Shown: one piece after another, positions 37,681-47,389 of the stretch | Position numbering within the stretch: the stretch's first letter is position 1 | Layout of the letters: each line of letters begins with the position of its first letter | Origin: CAMFLJ01 sp965279255 | Lineage (GTDB): Bacteria; Actinomycetota; Acidimicrobiia; Acidimicrobiales; Acidimicrobilacustridaceae | NCBI GenBank assembly: GCA_965279255.1 | Contig: OZ257146.1 | Location: forward strand, 992,001-1,056,000 | Direction of reading: 5' to 3' | DNA: 64,000 nt | Position numbers and translations under genes: made by a program | The notes under the pieces: generated by a model | The model's database searches: none | The model's input: only the letters and a program-made list of their open reading frames with translations | What the model was told of the DNA's origin: nothing

Positions 37681-38828
37681 GCGCGCCCGGTGTGGCCGCC
37701 CGCCAGCTCGCCGTCGACGCGCTCGTGCGCATCGACTCGGGTGGTGCCTACGCCAACCTCACCCTGCCCCCGATGCTCGAGCGCAGCGGGCTCTCCGACC
37801 GGGACCGGGCGTTCGTCACCGAGCTCGTCTACGGCACCACCCGGATGCAGCGATCGTGCGACTGGCTCGTCGACCGCTTCCTCCCCGATCCCGGTCGTGT
37901 CGACGCCACCGCGCGGGCCTGGCTGCGCCTCGGTGCCTTCCAGCTGGCGTTCCTCGACACGCCGCCCCACGCCGCCGTGGGCGCAACCGTCGAGTCGGCG
38001 CCGAAGAAGCTGAAGGGCCTCTGCAACGCCGTGCTCCGCAAGGTCTCGGGCTCGCTCCCGGTCGAGTGGCCCGACGACGCCGTGCGGGTCAGCCAGCCCG
38101 ACTGGATCGTCGACCGGCTCGCCACCGACCTCGGCCACGACGCCGCCATCGCCGCGCTCGAGGAGATGAACCGACCCGCCGGCGTCACCATGCGCGACGA
38201 CGGCTACGTGCAGGACCTCGGCTCCCAGTGGGTGGCCGAGGCCGTCGGCGCCGCACCGGGAGACCGGGTGCTCGACGTCTGCGCCGCACCGGGAGGCAAG
38301 GCCACCTACATGGCGGGCCGGGGTGCCACCGTGGTGGCGGCCGACGCCCGTCCCGGCCGGGTCGGGCTCGTCACCCGCAACGCCGCCTCCCTCGACCTCG
38401 GTCCCGACCGCCTCGTCGCGGTGGCGGCCGACGGCACCGCCCCGCCGTTCCGCCCGGGCTCGTTCGACAAGGTCCTCCTCGACGCACCGTGCTCCGGGCT
38501 CGGCGCCCTGCGCCGCCGGCCCGACGCCCGGTGGCGCATCGTCCCTGACGACGTCGACCACCTCGCGGACCTGCAGAAGCGCCTGCTGACCGCAGCCCTG
38601 GCCGTGGTCCGGCCCGGGGGAGAGGTCGTCTACAGCGTGTGCACCGTCACCGCCGCCGAGACCGTCGCCCTCGACCAGTGGCTGGCCGCGACCCGCCCGG
38701 AGATCGAGGCCCTCGACCCGCCGGGCGAGCCGTGGGCCCCCCTCGGTCGCGGCGGGCTGCTGCTCCCGCAGGCCGCGGGCACCGACGGCATGTACCTGCT
38801 CCGCCTCCGGGTGCCCGACTCCGCCTGA
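37677..38828 (+). CDS. rsmB: 16S rRNA m5C967 methyltransferase RsmB
   Basis: 383 residues. An N-terminal NusB-like RNA-binding domain (AARQLAVDALVRIDSGGAYAN) precedes a SAM domain with VLDVCAAPGGKATYMA, the DAPCSGLG motif IV and the nucleophile Cys in YSVCTVTAAE. It is shorter than usual (420-450) because the linker before the SAM domain (EEMNRPAGVTMRDDGYVQDLGS) is compact. It overlaps fmt, in the conserved def-fmt-rsmB order. Confidence 0.93.
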   Translation: MSAPGVAARQLAVDALVRIDSGGAYANLTLPPMLERSGLSDRDRAFVTELVYGTTRMQRSCDWLVDRFLPDPGRVDATARAWLRLGAFQLAFLDTPPHAAVGATVESAPKKLKGLCNAVLRKVSGSLPVEWPDDAVRVSQPDWIVDRLATDLGHDAAIAALEEMNRPAGVTMRDDGYVQDLGSQWVAEAVGAAPGDRVLDVCAAPGGKATYMAGRGATVVAADARPGRVGLVTRNAASLDLGPDRLVAVAADGTAPPFRPGSFDKVLLDAPCSGLGALRRRPDARWRIVPDDVDHLADLQKRLLTAALAVVRPGGEVVYSVCTVTAAETVALDQWLAATRPEIEALDPPGEPWAPLGRGGLLLPQAAGTDGMYLLRLRVPDSA

Positions 38829-38872
38829 CGCGCCGCCCGCGCCTGGGTCCGGGCGCGGGCAGACTCTCGGCC

Positions 38873-39364
38873 ATGACCGACCACGCCGCCACCACCACTC
38901 CGGCCGCCGGCCTCCTCGCCAAGGTCCTCACCGTCTCCGACGGTGTCGTCGCCGGCACCCGCGACGACAAATCCGGGCGGGCGCTGGTCGATCGCCTCAC
39001 CGCGGAGGGCTTCGAGGTCGTCGAGCACCGGGTGGTGGCCGACGGCCGCCAGAACGTGGGCGAGGCCATCGTCGAGCTGGCCGAGGGCTTCCTCGGCGTG
39101 ATCGTCACCACCGGCGGCACCGGGTTCGGGCCGCGGGACAACACCCCCGAGGGCACCCGGGTCGTGCTCGACCGTGAGGCCCCGGGCCTGGCCGAGGCGA
39201 TGCGCCTGGTGAACCCGCTCGGTCGGCTCTCCCGCGGCGTCGCCGGCACCCGTGGCACGGCGCTGGTGCTCAACGCCCCGGGCTCCACCTCGGGCGCCGT
39301 CGAATGTCTCGAGGCGGTCATCGACGTGGTTCCCCACGCCATCCGCCTCATGGCCGGCGACTGA
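38873..39364 (+). CDS. Molybdopterin-binding Mog/MoaB family protein
   Basis: 163 residues. The MoCF-fold block TTGGTGFGPRDNTPEGT and the early LTVSDGVVAGTRDDKSG match MogA/MoaB. MogA adenylylates molybdopterin before metal insertion; the assignment between Mog and MoaB cannot be made here. ATG 38873 is preceded by CAGACT with 7 bases between, a weak version of the local leaderless promoter. No other molybdenum cofactor gene is in the window. Confidence 0.85.
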   Translation: MTDHAATTTPAAGLLAKVLTVSDGVVAGTRDDKSGRALVDRLTAEGFEVVEHRVVADGRQNVGEAIVELAEGFLGVIVTTGGTGFGPRDNTPEGTRVVLDREAPGLAEAMRLVNPLGRLSRGVAGTRGTALVLNAPGSTSGAVECLEAVIDVVPHAIRLMAGD

Positions 39365-39393
39365 CCGCCTGAGGGCGGACCGGTCGTCGCCGA

Positions 39394-39399
39394 TACGAT
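39394..39399 (+). promoter_or_regulatory. Predicted -10 box of the riboflavin operon
   Basis: TACGAT would start transcription near 39406, giving a leader of about 32 bases to ATG 39438. That is far too short for an FMN riboswitch, and no RFN-like sequence is present. Confidence 0.4.
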
Positions 39400-39437
39400 C
39401 GTTGCCCATCACGACCACTCCCGATGACGAGGCCCGC

Positions 39438-40424
39438 ATGGGCCAGGCTCTGACCGCGGCGACCGCCTCGCGTCGCCGGGTCGCGCCCCGCCCGTGGGTC
39501 GGCGCCGTGCTCGTCCCGGCTGGTGATCCCGACCATCCCGGCTTCCCGGGTGCCACCGACGGCCGCACCGGGCCCCACGCCGAGGTCGTCGCGCTGGCCG
39601 CCGCGGGCGAGGCGGCTCGGGGAGCCACCCTGTACGTCACCCTCGAGCCCTGCTCGCACCACGGCCGGACCCCGCCCTGCGCCGACGCGGTGATCGACGC
39701 CGGCGTCGCCCGGGTGGTCGTGGCCCTCACCGACCCCGACCCCAAGGTCTCGGGCCGGGGGATCGAACGGCTCCGGGCCGCCGGCATCGAGGTCGTCGTC
39801 GGCGTGGGCCAGGCTGCGGCCGCCGAGCAGCTGACGCCCTACCTCCACCACCGCCGCACCGGTCGCCCCTACGTCGTGCTGAAGCTGGCTTCGTCCCTCG
39901 ACGGCCGCACCGCCGCTCCCGACGGCTCCTCGCAGTGGATCACCGGTGAGCTGGCCCGCCTCGACGCCCACCGACTGCGCGCCGACAGCGACGCCATCGT
40001 GGTCGGCGCCGGCACGGTGCGGGCCGACGACCCCTCGCTGACGGTGCGCCTGCCCGACGGCGAGCGTGGCCCCGACGACACCGAGCCGCTCCGGGTGGTG
40101 CTCGGCCGGGCCCCCGAGGACGCCGCGATCCGGCCGTGCCTCGAGCTCGACGGCGACCTCGGTGCGGTGCTCGACGACCTCGGCGAGCGAGGGGTGCTGC
40201 AGCTGATGGTCGAGGGTGGCGCCGGCGTCGCCCATGCCTTCCACGCTGCCGGCCTGGTCGACCGCTACGTCGTCTACCTGGCCCCCGCGATCTTCGGCGG
40301 CGACGACGGGCGCGGCCTGTTCGCGGGCCCCGGCGCCGCGACCATCGACGACGTCTGGCGGGGCCGAATTGTCAGCCTGCGCCACCTGGGCGACGATCTT
40401 CGCTTCGATCTGGAAGGAAGCTGA
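39438..40424 (+). CDS. ribD: Bifunctional riboflavin deaminase-reductase RibD
   Basis: About 328 residues. The N-terminal deaminase has the zinc motifs PHAEV and PCSHHGRTPPCADAV. The reductase half begins YVVLKLASSLDGRTAA and has WITGELARLDAHRLRADSDAIVVGAGTV and LMVEGGAGV blocks. It carries out steps two and three of riboflavin synthesis. ATG 39438 is chosen with GAGG 5-6 bases upstream; an in-frame TTG at 39402 would add 12 residues and cannot be excluded. Confidence 0.94.
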   Translation: MGQALTAATASRRRVAPRPWVGAVLVPAGDPDHPGFPGATDGRTGPHAEVVALAAAGEAARGATLYVTLEPCSHHGRTPPCADAVIDAGVARVVVALTDPDPKVSGRGIERLRAAGIEVVVGVGQAAAAEQLTPYLHHRRTGRPYVVLKLASSLDGRTAAPDGSSQWITGELARLDAHRLRADSDAIVVGAGTVRADDPSLTVRLPDGERGPDDTEPLRVVLGRAPEDAAIRPCLELDGDLGAVLDDLGERGVLQLMVEGGAGVAHAFHAAGLVDRYVVYLAPAIFGGDDGRGLFAGPGAATIDDVWRGRIVSLRHLGDDLRFDLEGS

Positions 40425-40425
40425 C

Positions 40426-41061
40426 ATGTTCACCGGCATCGTCGAGGAGCTCGGGTCCGTGGTGTCCCGCGACGGCTCCCGACTCCGCATCGCCGCCCGC
40501 ACCGTGCTCGACGGTGCCGGCATCGGCGACTCCACCGCCGTCAACGGCTGCTGCCTCACGGTGGTGGCGTTCGACGCGGCCGAGGGCTGGTGGGACGCCG
40601 ACGTCAGCGACGAGACCTACGCCCGCACCAACCTGGGCTCCCTGCAGCCCGGCGACCCCGTGAACCTCGAGCGCCCGGTGCGCCTCGAGGACCGCCTCGG
40701 GGGCCACCTGGTCCAGGGCCACGTCGACGCCGTGGGCGAGATCGTCGCCCCCGTTCCCGACCTACAGGTGCGCATGCCCGCCGACCTGCTCCGCTACGTG
40801 GTCGAGAAGGGCTCGATCACCGTCGACGGCATCTCCCTCACCGTCGTGAAGCCCCTCGACGACGGCTTCACCGTCGCCGTCATCCCCCACACCGCGACGG
40901 TCACCACCCTGGGCTCCAAGGGCCCCGGTGCGAAGGTGAACCTCGAGGTCGACGTGATCGCCAAGTACGCCGAGCGCCTGCTCGAAGGCCAGCTCGGCGC
41001 CCTCGCCGCCGCCGGCACCCCCACGCCCACCACCACGGCCCCAACCGAGGAGGCCCGATGA
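40426..41061 (+). CDS. ribE: Riboflavin synthase, alpha chain
   Basis: 211 residues. It dismutates two lumazine molecules to riboflavin. It has the N-terminal MFTGIVEELGSV and two lumazine-binding repeats, with GGHLVQGHVDAVGE in the middle and the second repeat beginning YVVEKGSITVDGISLTV. GGAAGG in the ribD end serves as ribosome-binding site. It ends in a Thr/Pro tail and overlaps ribBA by 4 bases. Confidence 0.95.
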   Translation: MFTGIVEELGSVVSRDGSRLRIAARTVLDGAGIGDSTAVNGCCLTVVAFDAAEGWWDADVSDETYARTNLGSLQPGDPVNLERPVRLEDRLGGHLVQGHVDAVGEIVAPVPDLQVRMPADLLRYVVEKGSITVDGISLTVVKPLDDGFTVAVIPHTATVTTLGSKGPGAKVNLEVDVIAKYAERLLEGQLGALAAAGTPTPTTTAPTEEAR

Positions 41062-42305
41062 GCCCGCACACCCAGCAGCGTTCCGAGTACGCCGACGCGT
41101 TCGCCACCATCCCCGAGGCCGTCGCGGCCATCGGCCGGGGCGAGATCGTCGTGGTCGTCGACGACGAGGACCGCGAGAACGAGGGCGACCTCATCATGGC
41201 GGCCGAGGCGGCCACTGCGGAGAAGATCGCCTTCTTCGTGCGCCACACCTCCGGTGTGATCTGCACCCCGCTGACCGGCGAGCGCCTCGACGAGCTCGAC
41301 GTCCCGCTGATGGTCCGTGACAACACCGAGGCCCAGCGCACGGCGTTCACCTACAGCGTCGACTACCGCCACGGCACCTCCACCGGCATCTCCGCCGCCG
41401 ACCGAGCCACCACCATCCAGGCGCTGATCGACCCCGCCTCGCGCCCCGGCGACCTCGCCCGGCCGGGCCACATCTTCCCGCTGCGCTACTCCGAGGGCGG
41501 CGTGCTGAAGCGGGCCGGCCACACCGAGGCCGCCGTCGACCTCGCTCGCATGGCCGGCCTCTACCCGGCCGGTGTGCTGTGCGAGATCGTCAACGACGAC
41601 GGCACCATGGCCCGCGTCCCCGACCTGGTGCAGTTCTGCAAGGAGCACGACCTGTTCCTCATCTCCATCGCCGAGCTCATCCGCTACCGGCGCCAGACCG
41701 AGAAGCTGGTCAAGCGGGTCACCGAGGCCCGCATCCCCACCGAGTGGGGCGACTTCACCTGCTACGTCTACGAGTCCGTGCTCGACGGTGAGCAGCACGT
41801 GGCCCTCGTGAAGGGCGCGGTGCAGGGCGAGGACAACGTCCTGGTCCGGGTGCACTCCGAGTGCCTGACCGGCGACGTCTTCGGCTCGCTGCGCTGCGAC
41901 TGCGGCATCCAGCTCGACCAGGCCATGAAGCGCATCTCCGAGGAAGGCCTCGGCGTGGTCGTCTACCTCCGGGGCCACGAGGGCCGCGGCATCGGCATCG
42001 GCCACAAGATCCGGGCCTACTCGCTGCAGGACCAGGGCATGGACACCGTCGAGGCCAACGAGGCCCTCGGCCTGCCCGTCGACAGCCGCGAGTACGGCAT
42101 CGGCGCCCAGATCCTGGTCGACCTCGGCATCACCACGATGCGGTACATGACCAACAACCCGTCGAAGTACGGCGGCCTCGAGGGCTTCGGGCTCGACATC
42201 GTCGAGCGCGTGCGCCTCGAGTCGGTGCCGAACCCCGAGAACATCGCCTACCTGCGCACCAAGCGGGACAAGATGGGCCACATGCTCGAAGGGCTCGACG
42301 ACTGA
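41058..42305 (+). CDS. ribBA: RibBA (DHBP synthase / GTP cyclohydrolase II)
   Basis: 415 residues. The DHBP synthase half has DDEDRENEGDL and GHTEAAVDLARMAGL. The GTP cyclohydrolase II half has HSECLTGDVFGSLRCDCG with zinc cysteines and RGHEGRGIGIGHKI. The protein supplies both precursors of the pathway. A strong GAGGAGG site (41047-41053) precedes ATG 41058. The stop shares a base with ribH. Confidence 0.97.
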   Translation: MSPHTQQRSEYADAFATIPEAVAAIGRGEIVVVVDDEDRENEGDLIMAAEAATAEKIAFFVRHTSGVICTPLTGERLDELDVPLMVRDNTEAQRTAFTYSVDYRHGTSTGISAADRATTIQALIDPASRPGDLARPGHIFPLRYSEGGVLKRAGHTEAAVDLARMAGLYPAGVLCEIVNDDGTMARVPDLVQFCKEHDLFLISIAELIRYRRQTEKLVKRVTEARIPTEWGDFTCYVYESVLDGEQHVALVKGAVQGEDNVLVRVHSECLTGDVFGSLRCDCGIQLDQAMKRISEEGLGVVVYLRGHEGRGIGIGHKIRAYSLQDQGMDTVEANEALGLPVDSREYGIGAQILVDLGITTMRYMTNNPSKYGGLEGFGLDIVERVRLESVPNPENIAYLRTKRDKMGHMLEGLDD

Positions 42306-42796
42306 TGTCCAGCAACTTCCGCGCCGCCAACTCGGTCACCGGCGACGTCGACGGCGCCGGTGTGCGCGTCGGTGTGGTGTGCGGTCGCTTCAACGACCAC
42401 ATCACCAACCGCCTGCTCGAAGGGGCCGACAACGCGCTCGCCGTCCACGGCGTCGCCGAGTCCGACGTCACCCTCGTCTGGGTGCCCGGTGCCTACGAGG
42501 TCCCGATGGCGGCCAAGGCCCTCATCGAGAACGGCCACGTCGACGCCGTGGTCTGCCTCGGCGCGGTGATCCGCGGCGAGACCTCCCACTACGACTTCGT
42601 GGCGGGGGAGTGCGCCCGCGGCATCCAGGACGTGCAGCTCGCTACCGGAGTGCCGGTGATCTTCGGCGTGCTCACCACCGAGAACCTCGAGCAGGCCCTC
42701 GCCCGGTCGTCCGAGGAGGACAACAAGGGCGAGGAGTCCGTGCGCACGGCCCTCGAGATGGTGAACCTCCTGCGCCGCCTCGCCGCCAAGGCCTGA
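42305..42796 (+). CDS. ribH: Lumazine synthase
   Basis: 163 residues. It condenses the RibB and RibD products to dimethylribityl-lumazine. Blocks GVVCGRFNDHITNRLLEGA, WVPGAYEVPMAAKAL, GAVIRGETSHYDFVAGE and FGVLTTENLEQA are intact, with the catalytic His in SHYDFV. It starts at ATG 42305 in a TGATG junction and ends the operon. Confidence 0.97.
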   Translation: MSSNFRAANSVTGDVDGAGVRVGVVCGRFNDHITNRLLEGADNALAVHGVAESDVTLVWVPGAYEVPMAAKALIENGHVDAVVCLGAVIRGETSHYDFVAGECARGIQDVQLATGVPVIFGVLTTENLEQALARSSEEDNKGEESVRTALEMVNLLRRLAAKA

Positions 42797-42808
42797 CCCC
42801 CGCCGGGC

Positions 42809-42845
42809 CGGCACGGCTCGCTCCCGCTAGCCGGTGGCCGTGCCG
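42809..42845. terminator. Inverted repeat between convergent ribH and VIT genes
   Basis: CGGCACGGC (42809-42817) pairs with GCCGTGCCG (42837-42845) around a 19-base loop. One arm lies in the last codons of the VIT-family gene. There is no T-tract, so it is at best a weak bidirectional terminator. Confidence 0.3.
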
Positions 42846-43534
42846 AAGATCCACCCGATCAGCATCGTGACCCCCATGGCGGCGATGCCGCCGAACACGA
42901 CGCGTGCGGTGGGACGGCCGATCCTTGCCCCGCCCAGCACGGCGCCGGAGACGCCCAGGCCGAGCAGGGCGACCACCGACACCGCCAGGATGGCGACGAT
43001 GCGCATGCCGCTCGAGGACGAGTCCGGGACGAGGGCGGCGGCGATCAGGGGTAGTGCCGCGCCCAGAGCGAAGGCCACCATCGAGGAGGCCATGGCCTGG
43101 ATCGGTCGGGCCAGGGTCGTCTCGGTGATGCCCAGCTCCTCGACGAGATGGGTCTTGAGCGCGTCGTGCTCGGTGAGCTTCACCGCGACCTCGCGGGCGA
43201 GGTCGTGCTCGAGTCCCTTCTCCTGGTAGATCGCGGTGAGCTCGGCCAGCTCGCGCTCGGGTACATTGGCCAGCTCCCACTCCTCCTTGGCGATGTCGGC
43301 CCGCTCGGAGTCGAGCTGTGAGCTCACCGAGACGTACTCGCCGAGCCCCATCGAGAGGGCGCCGGCCGTGAGCCCGGCCACGCCGGCGGTGAGCACGGCG
43401 CTGCGGCTGGCGCTGGCGGCGACGACGCCCAGGATGAGCGCTGCGGTGGAGATGATGCCGTCGTTGGCGCCGAGGACGGTGGCCCTCAGCCAACCGGCAC
43501 GGTGGCTGAGATGGCGTTCCTTGTGTGGCGGCAT
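42827..43534 (-). CDS. VIT/CCC1 family Fe/Mn transporter
   Basis: 235 residues. The family N-terminal signature ATVLGANDGIISTAALILGV and the MGLGEYVSVSSQ block are present, with a cytoplasmic acidic loop rich in Glu and Asp (DIAKEEWELANVPERELAEL) that in VIT proteins binds metal. About five membrane segments are seen. It probably exports Fe2+ or Mn2+ from the cytoplasm. It diverges from hisG. Confidence 0.9.
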   Translation of the reverse strand: MPPHKERHLSHRAGWLRATVLGANDGIISTAALILGVVAASASRSAVLTAGVAGLTAGALSMGLGEYVSVSSQLDSERADIAKEEWELANVPERELAELTAIYQEKGLEHDLAREVAVKLTEHDALKTHLVEELGITETTLARPIQAMASSMVAFALGAALPLIAAALVPDSSSSGMRIVAILAVSVVALLGLGVSGAVLGGARIGRPTARVVFGGIAAMGVTMLIGWIFGTATG

Positions 43535-43541
43535 GGGCCTG

Positions 43542-43601
43542 ATCCTACGGGTGCACCTGCCGGGTAACCCGCTCGGAGCCCCTCTCGCCAGGCGGTAGGT
43601 T
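43542..43601. promoter_or_regulatory. Divergent leaderless promoters of the VIT-family gene and hisG
   Basis: Minus strand TAGGAT (43547-43542) lies 7 bases before ATG 43534. Plus strand TAGGTT (43596-43601) lies 7 bases before ATG 43609. Between them is an 11-base palindrome CGGGTAACCCG (43561-43571), a possible operator. No IdeR-like or MntR-like box is recognised. Confidence 0.5.
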
Positions 43602-43608
43602 TGCCGAC

Positions 43609-44484
43609 ATGTTGAAGCTCGTCCTGCCCAAGGGCTCCCTCGAGAAGGCCACCCTCGAACTGTTCGAGGCCGCGGACCTGAAGGTCTCCCGTGACTCCGC
43701 GGTGCAGTACAAGGCCTCCATCGACGACCCCCGGGTGGCCGAGGTCCGCATCCTGCGGCCTCAGGAGATCCCGCAGTACGTGGCCGAGGGCCTTTTCGAC
43801 CTCGGCATCACCGGCCGCGACTGGGTCGAGGAGACCTCCAGCCAGGTCGAGTCCCTGGGCGAGCTCCAGTACTCCAAGGCCACGTCGAACCCGGTCCGCA
43901 TCGTGGTCGGAGTCCCGCAGGACTCTCCGGTCAACAGCGTCAGCGAGCTGCCCCAGGGCGTGAAGGTCTCGAGCGAGTACCCCGAGCTCACCAAGCGCTT
44001 CTTCGCCGAGAAGGGCATCGACGCCGACATCCGCCTCTCCTACGGCGCCACCGAGGCCAAGGTCCCCGACATCGTCGACTGCATCGTCGACATCACCGAG
44101 ACGGGCCGGGCCCTGCGGGCGGCCGGGCTCAAGATCATCGACACGATCCTCGTGTCCTACACCGAGCTCATCGCCAACCCGGCGGCCTTCGCCGACCCGG
44201 AGAAGGCGCACGCCATGCACCAGCTGCGCACCCTGCTCGAGGGCGTCCTCGAGGCCCGGGGCCGGGTGCTGGTCAAGCTCAACATCCCCTCCGACCGCCT
44301 CGACGCCGTGATCGACATCCTCCCGTCGATGAAGTCGCCGACGGTGAACGAGCTCTACGGCGGGGCCGGCTATGCCGTCGAGACCGTGGTCGAGAAGCGC
44401 CGAATCAACGTGCTCATCCCGGCGCTCTCCGACGCCGGTGCCACCGACATCATCGAGCTCCCGATCTCCAAGATCGTCCACTGA
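43609..44484 (+). CDS. hisG: ATP phosphoribosyltransferase, long form
   Basis: 291 residues, so the long HisG form with a C-terminal ACT-like histidine-binding domain that needs no HisZ. It joins ATP and PRPP in the first histidine step. The catalytic domain has LVLPKGSLEKATLELFEAADL, FDLGITGRDWVEE and the PRPP loop DIVDCIVDITETGRALRAAGL. It is preceded by its own predicted leaderless promoter. hisE, its frequent partner, is absent here. Confidence 0.96.
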   Translation: MLKLVLPKGSLEKATLELFEAADLKVSRDSAVQYKASIDDPRVAEVRILRPQEIPQYVAEGLFDLGITGRDWVEETSSQVESLGELQYSKATSNPVRIVVGVPQDSPVNSVSELPQGVKVSSEYPELTKRFFAEKGIDADIRLSYGATEAKVPDIVDCIVDITETGRALRAAGLKIIDTILVSYTELIANPAAFADPEKAHAMHQLRTLLEGVLEARGRVLVKLNIPSDRLDAVIDILPSMKSPTVNELYGGAGYAVETVVEKRRINVLIPALSDAGATDIIELPISKIVH

Positions 44485-44512
44485 CCCACCGCCGGTCGTA
44501 GGCTCGGCCGTG

Positions 44513-44761
44513 ATGGCTCCAGGTGCTGATGAAGGCGTTCCCCTCGGTGCCGGCCGTGGCGTGGTCGTGTCGTTCGACGACCCCCGTGGTCTCGGTGTGG
44601 TGCGCTCCGACGACGGCGTCGAGCACCCCTTCCACTGCACGGCGATCGCCGACGGCAGCCGCACCATCGAGGTCGGCACCGTGGTCGCCTACCGGGTCTC
44701 CGCCGGGCGCCTCGGGCGCTGGGAGGCCGCCGACATGAGGCCCGCCGGGGCCTCGGACTGA
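44513..44761 (+). CDS. Divergent cold-shock-domain protein
   Basis: 82 residues. GVVVSFDDPRGLGVVRSDDG followed by FHCTAIADGSRTIEVGT fits a cold-shock OB fold, but the RNP1 and RNP2 aromatics of CspA are mostly replaced. Similar small proteins occur across actinobacteria. A TAGGCT box (44499-44504) is 5 bases from GTG 44510 and 8 bases from ATG 44513, so either could be the leaderless start. It is followed 2 bases later by an ABC transporter. Nucleic-acid binding is inferred, not shown. Confidence 0.75.
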   Translation: MAPGADEGVPLGAGRGVVVSFDDPRGLGVVRSDDGVEHPFHCTAIADGSRTIEVGTVVAYRVSAGRLGRWEAADMRPAGASD

Positions 44762-44763
44762 CG

Positions 44764-45707
<944 letters not shown>

Positions 45708-45711
<4 letters not shown>

Positions 45712-46508
45712 GGTTCCCCGTGCTCGCCCGGGCGCTCGGCGACCGCCGCCGGTCGTTGCTGTGGTGGTCGGTCGGTGTGGCGGCGTACGTAGCGATGATC
45801 GTGTCGGTGTTCCCGACCGTGCGCGACGCCGCGGGCATGCAGGACCTCATGAGCCAGTACCCCAAGAGCGTCCTGGCCATGATGGGCATCGCCGACATCG
45901 ACTTCACCTCGGGCGCCGGCTATCTCGCCGCCGAGCTCTTCGGCTTCATGGTGCCGCTCTTCCTGCTCGTGCTCACGATCGGAACGGGGGCCTCGGCGAT
46001 CGGCGGGGCCGAGGACTCCGGGGCACTCGATCTGGTGCTCGCCCACCCGATCCGACGCCGCAGCGTGCTGCTGCAGAACGCCGCGGTCGTGGCGATGGAG
46101 GCTGTGCTCATCGGCGCAGTGATCGTCGCCGGCCTGGCGATCGGCGACCCGATCGTGAACCTCAAGCTCTCGTACCCGAACCTGCTCGGCACCGTGCTCG
46201 GCGTGGTTCTGCTCGGCATCCTGTTCGGCTGGCTGGCGCTGGTCGTTGGTGCCGCCACCGGCTCGCGGGCCATCGGTCTGGGTGCGACCAGCGCCTTCGC
46301 CGCCCTGGCCTACCTCGGGAGCACGCTGCCCGAGCTGGTCGACGGCCTGCGGCCGGTGCGGTGGCTCTCGCCCTTCTACTACGCCACGTCGGGCAGCCCT
46401 CTGGCCCTCGGGTTCACGTGGTGGCATGCCGCGGTGCTCGCCGCTCTCGCTGCGGGCGTGTTGGCCGTCGGAGTCGTGCTCTTCGATCGCCGGGCCCTCG
46501 CCCGCTGA
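45708..46508 (+). CDS. ABC-2 type permease
   Basis: 266 residues from GTG 45708. About six hydrophobic segments, including LLWWSVGVAAYVAMIVSVFPTV at the N-terminus and LLGTVLGVVLLGILFGWLALVV, fit the ABC-2 or LnrN/NatB-like permease fold. An EDSGALDLVLAHPIRRRSVLL block is the cytoplasmic coupling region common to this group. With the preceding ATPase it forms an exporter; substrate unknown. Confidence 0.88.
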
Positions 46509-46640
46509 GCGCCGGCCCGACTCACCCACGTGGGGGAGTGGACCTCCCACCAACGGCCCTGCGGTGCCCGGTCGTCGGAGTCGATCCCTGGGGTGAGAGA
46601 TCGCTGACGGCAGGGACCGTCGACAGCCAGGAGGAGCCCG

Positions 46641-46883
46641 ATGAGGACCGAGTGGGTCGAAGGCCAGATCCTGGACGGTCACCGAGCCGAGCGGGTGCAC
46701 GCTCGGCTGGGCCCTCATCCGGCCGTCGATCCCGTCGATGACGGCGTGGAAGGCGTCTTCGAGCCGTCGCCGGACCTCGAGGTGGGCCGGGCGGTCCACC
46801 TGCATCTCGACGACGGGCGAGAGGCCCTCGTCGTGATGGTCAGCGACAGCGGGCGCTTCCTGTCGGTCGGGCCGCTGTCCTAG
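46641..46883 (+). CDS. Small protein of unknown function
   Basis: 80 residues. I do not recognise a family. It is acidic overall with alternating hydrophobic beta-like segments (VGRAVHLHLDDGREALVVMVSDSGRFLSV). Reality is supported by a near-perfect AGGAGG ribosome-binding site (CCAGGAGGAGCCCG just before ATG) and by its stop sharing CTAG with the convergent DUF1844 gene. The 132-base gap upstream (46509-46640) holds only a weak stem near 46530-46553. Confidence 0.6.
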   Translation: MRTEWVEGQILDGHRAERVHARLGPHPAVDPVDDGVEGVFEPSPDLEVGRAVHLHLDDGREALVVMVSDSGRFLSVGPLS

Positions 46884-47389
46884 GGCGTGTCGGCACCGTC
46901 GACGGCAGCGTCGCCGTCGTCGTCGCCGGCCCCCGGGGCCCCCTCGTCGCTGTCGTCGGTGTCGGCCGCGGCCGCGGCCGCCGCCTTGACCTCGGCGCTG
47001 ACCTGCACGAAGACCATCTGGAGCTGGGTGAGCGCGTCGCGCAGCGCGGCGCCGTCCTCGCCGAGACGGTCCTCGGTGGTGTCGAGCACGGCCGACATGG
47101 CGTCGATGGCGAGACGGGCCTCGTCGAGGTCGGGCTGGGGCTGGCCGAGGTGGATGGCGGCGAGCTCGTAGAAGCCGACGACGTGGTTGGTGACGAACTG
47201 GGCGGCCGGGGCCGACAGGATCTGGCGCTGCACGTCGGCCATCTGGGCGATCATCGCCTCGGCCTGGGCCCGCTCCTCGGGGCTGAGCGCGTCGAGGTCG
47301 GGGGCGCCGACCCGCCCGGCCACACCGCTGTCGGGGGTGCCACCCCCACGCTCCACTGGTACCTCGCCACCGGGCGTCCACAGGCTCAT
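46880..47389 (-). CDS. DUF1844 family protein
   Basis: 169 residues. The central helical part (LDALSPEERAQAEAMIAQ, then VTNHVVGFYELAAIHLGQ and LDEARLAIDAMSAVL) matches DUF1844. The ends are disordered, the C-terminus being Asp/Ala/Gly-rich. DUF1844 genes sit beside infC in many actinobacteria, here divergently. GAGGAGA lies 4 bases before ATG 47389. Function is unknown. Confidence 0.85.
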   Translation of the reverse strand: MSLWTPGGEVPVERGGGTPDSGVAGRVGAPDLDALSPEERAQAEAMIAQMADVQRQILSAPAAQFVTNHVVGFYELAAIHLGQPQPDLDEARLAIDAMSAVLDTTEDRLGEDGAALRDALTQLQMVFVQVSAEVKAAAAAAADTDDSDEGAPGAGDDDGDAAVDGADTP

